Origin: JAISJU01 sp031555675
GTDB lineage: Bacteria; Bacteroidota; Bacteroidia; Bacteroidales; Paludibacteraceae
Direction: 5' to 3'
Assembly (NCBI GenBank): GCA_031555675.1
Contig: JAVBUB010000150.1
Coordinates: 1 to 11,124 of the forward strand
DNA length: 11,124 bases
Shown here: one piece after another, positions 6,289 to 11,124 of the stretch
Layout: each line of letters opens with the position of its first letter
How positions within the stretch are numbered: the stretch's first letter is position 1
Translations under genes and position numbers: made by a program
The notes under the pieces: generated by a model
The model's database searches: none
What the model saw: the letters and a program-made list of their open reading frames with translations, nothing else
What the model was told of the DNA's origin: nothing

Positions 6289-9200
6289 TCATCTACATAG
6301 CACTTTTGCAGCTTGTGCGCCCACGCGTACAACGTATATACCGGTGTTGTTAACCGGTACAGTTGTTTCATTGTCTTTAACGGTAGTGGCAATAATCATT
6401 CTGCCCATCATATCGGCTACAAACAAACGGGTGCCGGCTTCTGCATTTTTTACCACTATGTTTTTACCAAGGGCATAGATAATAGCCGGGTTGGCTTGCG
6501 TATCGTTAATGCCGGTAAGATAGTTGATGGTAATGCTTATGGCTTGCAGGTTGTTATCATATGCATATCCTTGTGGGGCCGATATTGGCAGGTAGGTAGC
6601 TGTGTTGCCGCTGATGTTCCACAGGAATGGATTACTGAGTATTGTTACCGGATCGCTGTCGGTGGTACCGGTAATGATGAGTTTCATCAATTCCATACGG
6701 ATGTCATCTTCGGTGGCTGCTTCGGCTACAGTTATACTATTACTGCCGGTGTTTATGGCCGATATTATTGTAGCATAATCGTTTTCAGGCTCATCGATAG
6801 TGTTCCATACATTCAAATAGTAACGGTCGGAATGATTTGAAGAGTAGTCGGTTACTACTATATAATAATCGCCGCCATCGGTAACAGTAAAATCTAAATA
6901 AGAGTCTGCATTACCACCATAATCGCTCCAATCATTTTCATCTATCAGGCTATATCCTCCGGCGCCATCAGCCAGGTAAAGGTACAGGTACGAATCCCAT
7001 TCTTTATTCGCACTTATTTGTATGGCATCGCCTGCGGCTAATGTTATTTTGTAAGCGGCAGCATAGAAGTTTTCTCCATCTCTTCTGAAACCAAAATTTG
7101 AAGCGTCGCCAGCTACCAAATCGGTAGTGGTACCATGGTCGGTATATTGCATACCGGCAGCATAGGTAATAACCTTGGTGGTATTATCAAGTAATTCGGG
7201 CAAGGTAATGACTGTTGATAATGTAAATGAATTTGCAGGTTCATCGGCAGTGTTCCATACACTCAGGTAATAACGGCCGGCGGTATTTGGATGGTAGTCG
7301 GTTACTACTATATAATAATCGCCGGCATTGGTAGCAGTAAAATCTAAATAAGAGTCTGCATTACCACCATAACTACTCCAGTCATTTTCATCTATGAGTA
7401 TATATCCTCCAGTACCATCAGCTTGGTAAAGATACAGGTACGAATCCCATTCTTTATCCGCACTTATTTGTATGGCATCGCCTGCAGCTAATGTTATTTT
7501 ATAAGCGGTAGCATAGAAAGTTAAATTAGCAGTCCAATCTAAGCCGAAATTAACAGCGTCGCCTATTACCAAATCGGTAGTGGTACCACAGTCGGTAAAC
7601 TGCATACCGGCAGTATAGGTAATGGTATTGGTAGTATTACCGAGCAATTCGGGCAAGGTAATCAACGGAACAGGCAGTGTGTATTCTTTTATTTGAATGG
7701 TATATACCAAGTCGTTTAGCTCGTAATCGCTCAATAGTATGCGGATAGTACCATCGGCTGTAGCCACATAGTCAAGAGTTACAGTCATTTCGGAGGCATG
7801 GGTAGAATTACCGCTTCCGTTTATATAATCGTTACCATTACCTTGGAATACGCCTCCTGTAAGCAGATCGAATCCGGCGTTAAATTGAACCGCCTGCGGT
7901 GCAAAAAATGAGGTGGTAATTTGGTAACCTTTGCCGGCCTGTGCAGCAAAACTGCATCCTTTGCCGGTTAAGATACCGTTCCAGCAATCGACAACCATAT
8001 TGTCTGCTTTCGTAAACGAACCCGTTACAGGGGTATTGTCCGTAGGGATAAGGGTGGAATAATTGAGTGCGGTATATGAAACTACATTTAGTTCTTCTAT
8101 GGTAATGGTATAGTTTACATCGTTTAAATAACCTTCGAATAACAACAGGCGGATAGTACCGTCTGCCAAAGCTTCATAAGTGTATGTTAACGTTGTTTGG
8201 GAATTATAAGTAGATTTATTATTGTGGTCTATCTCATCATCAGGGTTACCCGTCAATGTGCCGCCCGTAAGGAGAGCAAGGTAGGCATTCAACCAATCAT
8301 CCTGAGAAATATCAAAGTTACAGGTAATCTTATATCCTTTTCCGGCTTGCACGGCAAAACTGTATCCGGTTCCGGTTACGGTTAGATTATTCCATGAAAT
8401 AGTAACAGAATTGTTTGCAAAGGTAAACGAACCGGTTACAGGAGTATTATCGGTTGGAATAAGGGTAGAATAGTCGAGTGCGGTGTACGGAACTGTATTA
8501 GATTCTTCTATAGTAATGGTATAGTTTACATCGTGCGAGTCGTAATCGAACAACAACAGGCGGATATTACCATCTGCAAAAGCTCCATAAGAGTATGTTA
8601 GCGTTGTCTGGGAACCATAAATATATTTACCATTGTGACCTATCTCATCATCATCAATATCACCCGTCAATGTGCCGTCCGTAAGGAGAACAAGGTGGGC
8701 ATTCAACAAATCATCCTGAGAAATATCAAAGCTACAGGTAATTTTATATCCTTTTCCGGCTTGCACGGCAAAACTGTATCCGGTTCCGGTTACACCCTTC
8801 CATGGTAGAGCAACAGAATTGTCGGCAAAGGTAAACGAACCGGTAACAGGAGTTTCATCGGTTGGAATTACCGTAGAATAGTCTAACTCCGCATAGGATG
8901 GAATCTCTTTTATAGTAATGGTATAATCTAAATCATTTTGAGAATAATCTGCTAACAGCAAACGGATGTTTTCGTCGGCAGTAGCCATATAGAAATACGT
9001 TACCGTTATTTGGGAAGCATAACCGTCATTGCCATTGCTGCCTATTATATCATTATAATTTCCTTCCAATGTACCACCGGTAAGCAGGTAGAGTGCCTCT
9101 TCAAACAAAACCGCTTGCGATGCTTCGTACGTGCAGGTTATTGTATAACCTTTGCCGGCCTGTACTGCAAAACTATATCCTTTACCGGCAATTATATCAC

Positions 9201-9570
9201 CCCAAAGATCAATCGAATTATTCTGAGCCGTAAACGAACCGGTTACAGGAGTTCCATCAGTTGGAATTACCGTATAATAGTTGAGCTCGGTGTATGCCGG
9301 GAATGACGCATGTACTTTGGCATATTGCTTTACTGCACGTTGTTCATCAATACTTTGGTTAACAGCCTGTTTTGGTTGTAACTGTGCTTTATTTTCGCCG
9401 CGATTCCAGTATGTAGACTGCCTGGCGGCTCCAGCTAGAGGCATTTGTTTAGCAGCCTGGGGCTGCAACTGTGTTTTGGTTTTACCGCCATTCCAACGTG
9501 TGGATTGCGCCGTTGCTCCAACGGAAAACAGCAGCAAAGCGGCTACCATAAGGGTAAAGATTTTTTTCAT
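6289..9570 (-). CDS. Large secreted multi-module repeat protein with T9SS C-terminal sorting domain
   Basis: A 1093-residue extracellular protein. Residues 1-21 are a signal peptide (MKKIFTLMVAALLLFSVGATA). A short tandem repeat follows (QSTRWNGGKTKTQLQP near 22-37, QSTYWNRGENKAQLQP near 51-66). Four modules come next, at about 91-223, 224-360, 361-497 and 498-632, each with TPVTGSF, GKGYSFAVQAGKGY-like and NIRLLL..Y motifs. Two modules at about 636-785 and 786-930 have the pre-peptidase C-terminal (PPC) pattern: YKITLAAGDAIQIS, WDSYLYLY, then GDYYIVVTDY. A linker leads to residues 1028-1093, a T9SS type A sorting domain (GKNIVVKNAEAGTRLFVADM, then TGIYVVRVGAQAAKVLCR). The protein should be exported through Sec, crossed by T9SS and anchored on the surface or released. 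No catalytic domain is visible, so adhesion or matrix roles are possible but unproven. It appears monocistronic. Confidence 0.92.
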   Translation of the reverse strand: MKKIFTLMVAALLLFSVGATAQSTRWNGGKTKTQLQPQAAKQMPLAGAARQSTYWNRGENKAQLQPKQAVNQSIDEQRAVKQYAKVHASFPAYTELNYYTVIPTDGTPVTGSFTAQNNSIDLWGDIIAGKGYSFAVQAGKGYTITCTYEASQAVLFEEALYLLTGGTLEGNYNDIIGSNGNDGYASQITVTYFYMATADENIRLLLADYSQNDLDYTITIKEIPSYAELDYSTVIPTDETPVTGSFTFADNSVALPWKGVTGTGYSFAVQAGKGYKITCSFDISQDDLLNAHLVLLTDGTLTGDIDDDEIGHNGKYIYGSQTTLTYSYGAFADGNIRLLLFDYDSHDVNYTITIEESNTVPYTALDYSTLIPTDNTPVTGSFTFANNSVTISWNNLTVTGTGYSFAVQAGKGYKITCNFDISQDDWLNAYLALLTGGTLTGNPDDEIDHNNKSTYNSQTTLTYTYEALADGTIRLLLFEGYLNDVNYTITIEELNVVSYTALNYSTLIPTDNTPVTGSFTKADNMVVDCWNGILTGKGCSFAAQAGKGYQITTSFFAPQAVQFNAGFDLLTGGVFQGNGNDYINGSGNSTHASEMTVTLDYVATADGTIRILLSDYELNDLVYTIQIKEYTLPVPLITLPELLGNTTNTITYTAGMQFTDCGTTTDLVIGDAVNFGLDWTANLTFYATAYKITLAAGDAIQISADKEWDSYLYLYQADGTGGYILIDENDWSSYGGNADSYLDFTATNAGDYYIVVTDYHPNTAGRYYLSVWNTADEPANSFTLSTVITLPELLDNTTKVITYAAGMQYTDHGTTTDLVAGDASNFGFRRDGENFYAAAYKITLAAGDAIQISANKEWDSYLYLYLADGAGGYSLIDENDWSDYGGNADSYLDFTVTDGGDYYIVVTDYSSNHSDRYYLNVWNTIDEPENDYATIISAINTGSNSITVAEAATEDDIRMELMKLIITGTTDSDPVTILSNPFLWNISGNTATYLPISAPQGYAYDNNLQAISITINYLTGINDTQANPAIIYALGKNIVVKNAEAGTRLFVADMMGRMIIATTVKDNETTVPVNNTGIYVVRVGAQAAKVLCR
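6292..6489 (-). other. T9SS C-terminal sorting domain coding region
   Basis: Residues 1028-1093 of the large protein show the usual order of this domain: a hydrophobic strand ending NIVVKNA, then a strand with D..G (FVADMMGRMI), then the GIYVVRV strand and a final strand ending in a basic residue (KVLCR). In characterised Bacteroidota such as Porphyromonas this domain directs passage through the type IX translocon and is then cleaved. The presence of a T9SS elsewhere in this genome is inferred. Confidence 0.8.
6781..7665 (-). repeat. Two PPC-like modules in tandem (period about 450 bp)
   Basis: The two 150-residue modules (636-785 and 786-930) share long DNA stretches; for example 6885-6922 and 7335-7372 are identical over 38 bp, exactly 450 bp (150 codons) apart. 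Protein strings KITLAAGDAIQIS, KEWDSYLYLY and NADSYLDFT recur in both. PPC-like beta-sandwich domains are common in secreted bacterial proteins. Confidence 0.85.
7675..9300 (-). repeat. Four tandem 133-138-residue modules
   Basis: The motif TPVTGSF occurs at residues 107, 240, 376 and 513, giving periods of 133, 136 and 137. Modules two and three are nearly identical in DNA: 8330-8379 and 8744-8793 match over 50 bp, 414 bp (138 codons) apart. Modules one and four are more diverged. The layout (GYSFAVQAGKGY..T, LLTGGTL, RLLL..Y, YTITI) resembles a beta-sandwich related to PPC domains, but I cannot name a family. Confidence 0.85.
9355..9510 (-). repeat. Short N-terminal tandem repeat of the large protein
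   Basis: Residues 21-42 and 50-72 are related: QSTRWNGGKTKTQLQPQAAKQ and QSTYWNRGENKAQLQPKQAV, a period of about 29 residues. They follow directly after the signal peptide. They may be a flexible spacer at the mature N-terminus; no function is known. Confidence 0.65.
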
Positions 9571-9623
9571 GATAAGTAATGTTTAAAAATTAGTAAATTA
9601 ATATATGATAAAAATTACAAACA

Positions 9624-9642
9624 ATTGCCCTGCAAGGGCAAT
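9624..9642. repeat. Hairpin with CCT-GCA-AGG core
   Basis: ATTGCCCT and AGGGCAAT form a perfect 8-bp stem around a GCA triloop, about 54 nt upstream of the large gene's ATG, in its likely leader or promoter region. The same CCTGCAAGG core recurs in the hairpin at 10427-10441, suggesting members of one REP-like palindrome family. There is no T-run on either side. Confidence 0.6.
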
Positions 9643-9792
9643 GTCATTAAATTAATAGTTTTTGTGAACGCGACGACGCTAAGTCTCTAAGGCGCAAAGT
9701 ATTTTTTCTTGTATTCTTCGCGTCTTTGTGTCGTTGCACCTTAGCGTTTACAAGAAAATATTTTATCAAACTTCCTTAACTTAATGACATTG
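9639..9792. repeat. Nested inverted-repeat element upstream of the large gene
   Basis: The outer arms CAATGTCATTAAATTAA (9639-9655) and TTAACTTAATGACATTG (9776-9792) match at 16 of 17 positions. Inside them are further inverted pairs: TGTGAACGC (9663-9671) with GCGTTTACA (9744-9752), and CGCTAAG (9677-9683) with CTTAGCG (9740-9746). The interior contains GCGTCTTTGTGTCGTTGC-type sequence, a dispersed repeat style common in Bacteroidota. No reading frame lies inside. It may be a composite repeat or a small non-autonomous element. Confidence 0.6.
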
Positions 9793-10014
9793 ACACTGGG
9801 TTTGTACGGGGTTATGCAAACTAAACACCTCCGGTGTTTCCTGTATGTTATTTTTATCATGTACTATAATTAAAAAGTTTATTGCTTTATCTTCCGCCAT
9901 GGCTTGCTCTAAGCTAAGTCGAATGGGTTGAACCGAAGCCCAAATGAAACCAAAGAATGTGAATAACCATGTGTAAAACGCACAATTATTGACATTTAGT
10001 CCTTTCAGAGCAAA
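9781..10014 (-). pseudogene. Possible small-gene remnant without a start codon
   Basis: A minus-strand frame is open from a TAG at 10015-10017 to a TAA at 9781-9783. It reads FALKGLNVNNCAFYTWLFTF, then FGFIWASVQPIRLSLEQA, then MAEDKAINFLIIVHD, and ends HNPVQTQCQCH. The first part looks like a hydrophobic export signal, but the only ATG is internal (9900), leaving 39 residues. The stop lies in the arm of the 9639-9792 repeat. It may be a decayed small secreted protein, a gene with an unusual start, or chance. A -7-like TAAATTTG lies upstream at 10064-10071. Confidence 0.2.
9823..9839. repeat. Perfect 7-bp hairpin
   Basis: AAACACC and GGTGTTT pair around a TCC triloop. It has the same architecture (GC-rich short stem, triloop) as the hairpins at 9624-9642 and 10427-10441. 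Confidence 0.55.
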
Positions 10015-10320
10015 CTATTATAGGGATATCCCGGCAATTGGTAAATTTTTGCCATATAATTAGCAAATTTACACTAATTAAATAAATTTAACTAATAAAT
10101 AATTTCGTTTTCGTAAAAAAAATAATTTCGCCTGCGCAAAAAACACTCTTTTTTATAAAAAAATCAATTTTATATGGAAATATTTCGTTTTGGGGTAGAT
10201 AAAATAAAAAGTAAGAAGCCGGGATTATTGTAATTGCTGACGTGATAAAAACGGTTAAAAACTTAGAGGTTGTTTAAATTTTCCACAAAAGAATTATTAT
10301 ATTATTTTCGTATTTAATTA

Positions 10321-10564
10321 AACTGATGTTACGCACTTTTCTTGTTATTATGAATTTAGTCCGATAGGACTTGATTTTCATAACCACAGGTCGCTGAACT
10401 GTGGTTTGAGCGATGTGTTTAGACATCTGCCTGCAAGGCAGGATTTATTTTGTATCTGTTTTCCGCAGGTTGCGCTACGCTTACCTATGGTTATGAAAAT
10501 TTGGCTTTTCAAGCCTTTCTTTTCATTCTTTTATTAACTATTATTTTAATGAGTAACATCAGTT
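10321..10564. mobile_element. 244-bp element with perfect 12-bp terminal inverted repeats (MITE-like or structured RNA)
   Basis: AACTGATGTTAC (10321-10332) is the exact inverse of GTAACATCAGTT (10553-10564). Inside, ATTTTCATAACCACAGGT (10374-10391) and ACCTATGGTTATGAAAAT (10483-10500) are inverted copies with one difference. Local hairpins also occur: AGTCC-GATA-GGACT (10358-10371), AACCACAG/CTGTGGTT (10382-10389 with 10399-10406), CTGCCT-GCA-AGGCAG (10427-10441) and GGCTT-TTC-AAGCC (10503-10515). There is no coding capacity. Size and ends suit a non-autonomous mobile element or a cluster of REP-like palindromes. No target duplication was identified. Confidence 0.5.
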
Positions 10565-10641
10565 ATATAATTTGGGGCTAAATAAGCTTACTTTATAGAC
10601 GTTTTTGCGAATATACATTCATATTTTATTCTGAATAAACT

Positions 10642-10708
10642 ACCTCGCAGCAGAGCTGTCGAGGTGCTGAGTTGAACTTATTTTTTCTATCGAAGTAGAA
10701 CTTCGAAG
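10642..10708. repeat. Pair of hairpins
   Basis: ACCTCGCAGC (10642-10651) pairs with GCTG-T-CGAGGT (10655-10665) around an AGA triloop with one bulged T, giving a 10-bp stem. A second hairpin, TCGAAG/CTTCGA with a TAGAA loop, lies at 10690-10706. Between them is TTATTTTTTC (10678-10687), 12 nt beyond the first stem on the plus strand and too far for a standard terminator. Confidence 0.5.
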
Positions 10709-10880
10709 AATTAAACCTTTAGAAATTAAAAAAATAAGAACAAAGTACTATTGATAAAGAGTGAATCTAATCATATTTTTGTAATTGAATAAAATGTTTG
10801 TTTCACGATATTATTAATTTCAAATAACTGGCTATAAATATCTCAATACCATTTTATCAAAACAAAAAAATAAGTACTTA

Positions 10881-10910
10881 CTTGTTTTTATCAAGCATAA
10901 TGTATCTTTG
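10881..10910 (+). promoter_or_regulatory. Bacteroidetes-type promoter of the gene at 10963
   Basis: The -7 box TATCTTTG (10903-10910) matches TAnnTTTG exactly. Upstream, CTTG (10881-10884) stands 18 nt away and fits a -33 TTTG with one change and slightly short spacing. The start codon follows 52 nt after the -7 box, leaving a leader of about 45 nt. Confidence 0.6.
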
Positions 10911-10962
10911 TATAGAAAATTAATCATCATATCCCATTACTATTTATTGAAACTTTAAGCCT

Positions 10963-11124
10963 ATGAATTTCAGGTACTTTTTACTTTATGTATGTTCAGC
11001 ATTTTTGTTCAGCAATGTTATGGCCGAAGCTGCCACTGCTGTTTACTCTTTTGGTTTCGAAGATGGTGAAGATCTTTCGGCTTGGGAACTAACTAGTGCA
11101 CAAACATATATAGATGCCGGCTTA
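10963..11124 (+). CDS. Secreted protein, N-terminal fragment (C-terminus off the right edge)
   Basis: Fifty-four codons are open from ATG at 10963 to the window edge. Residues 1-22 or so (MNFRYFLLYVCSAFLFSNVMA) are a signal peptide with likely cleavage near VMA-EA or AEA-AT. The mature start YSFGFEDGEDLSAWEL has the FEDG...W pattern seen at the beginning of choice-of-anchor J or cleaved-adhesin-type beta-sandwich domains in Bacteroidota surface proteins, but too little is present to assign a family. A good promoter lies upstream. As with the protein at 6289-9570, the product is probably exported to the cell surface; whether it also has a T9SS sorting domain cannot be seen. Confidence 0.78.
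   Translation, partial: MNFRYFLLYVCSAFLFSNVMAEAATAVYSFGFEDGEDLSAWELTSAQTYIDAGL

Larger units (their letters stand above)
9571..10962. other. 1.4-kb gene-free region rich in palindromes
   Basis: There is no credible full gene on either strand. The region holds, in order: a triloop hairpin at 9624-9642, a nested inverted repeat at 9639-9792, a hairpin at 9823-9839, a possible gene remnant at 9781-10014, a GGGATATCCC palindrome at 10023-10032, two AATAATTTCG direct repeats at 10098-10107 and 10121-10130, a 244-bp inverted-repeat element at 10321-10564, hairpins at 10642-10708, and the promoter of the next gene. A -7-like TAAATTTG lies on the minus strand at 10064-10071. Confidence 0.75.

Noticed and set aside
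6289..9570. CRISPR-like array suggested by regular repeats
   Set aside because: The repeats have 400-450-bp periods, are in frame and encode protein modules. There are no short direct repeats with unique spacers.
6313..9586. Plus-strand frames opposite the large repeat protein, including 6313-6840
   Set aside because: Their open length is explained by codon bias of the minus-strand gene. Their products are cysteine- and isoleucine-rich and without motifs.
10261..10300. Insertion-sequence end suggested by AGAGGTTGTTTAAATTTTCC
   Set aside because: It resembles some IS termini, but there is no matching inverted end nearby, no transposase and no target duplication.

Overview
The window looks like part of a Bacteroidota chromosome, most likely from the order Bacteroidales. 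It is AT-rich and its intergenic repeats are of the kind common in that phylum. Two candidate promoters match the Bacteroidetes -7 element TAnnTTTG. One large gene encodes a secreted protein with a C-terminal domain typical of type IX secretion (T9SS) cargo, a system restricted to this phylum. No tRNA, rRNA, CRISPR array or transposase gene was found.

Positions 1-5908 hold one minus-strand operon, read from right to left: a TetR-type regulator, an outer-membrane beta-barrel protein, a LolD/MacB-type ABC ATPase, two FtsX-type permeases with large periplasmic domains, and a LolA-like 'outer membrane lipoprotein-sorting' periplasmic protein that runs off the left edge. Together they form a plausible envelope-spanning export or lipid-trafficking machine: ATPase and permeases in the inner membrane, LolA-like carrier in the periplasm, barrel in the outer membrane, with the TetR protein as local repressor. 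The gaps between these genes carry at least three families of short dispersed repeats. Some of these supply stop codons, a spurious N-terminal extension and, in the barrel gene, part of the signal-peptide region.

Positions 5888-6288 form a gene-free spacer with the tetR promoter/operator region, a strong stem-loop and a pair of inverted repeats that could bound a roughly 110-bp non-autonomous element.

Positions 6289-9570 (minus) encode a 1093-residue secreted protein: signal peptide, a short N-terminal tandem repeat, four modules of about 135 residues, two PPC-like modules of about 150 residues, a linker and a T9SS C-terminal domain. Some neighbouring modules are nearly identical in DNA, which points to recent internal duplication.

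Positions 9571-10962 contain no convincing gene but are packed with palindromes and inverted repeats. These include a 153-bp nested inverted repeat and a 244-bp element with perfect 12-bp terminal inverted repeats and competing internal hairpins. At 10963 a plus-strand secreted protein begins behind a good Bacteroidetes-type promoter and runs off the right edge.
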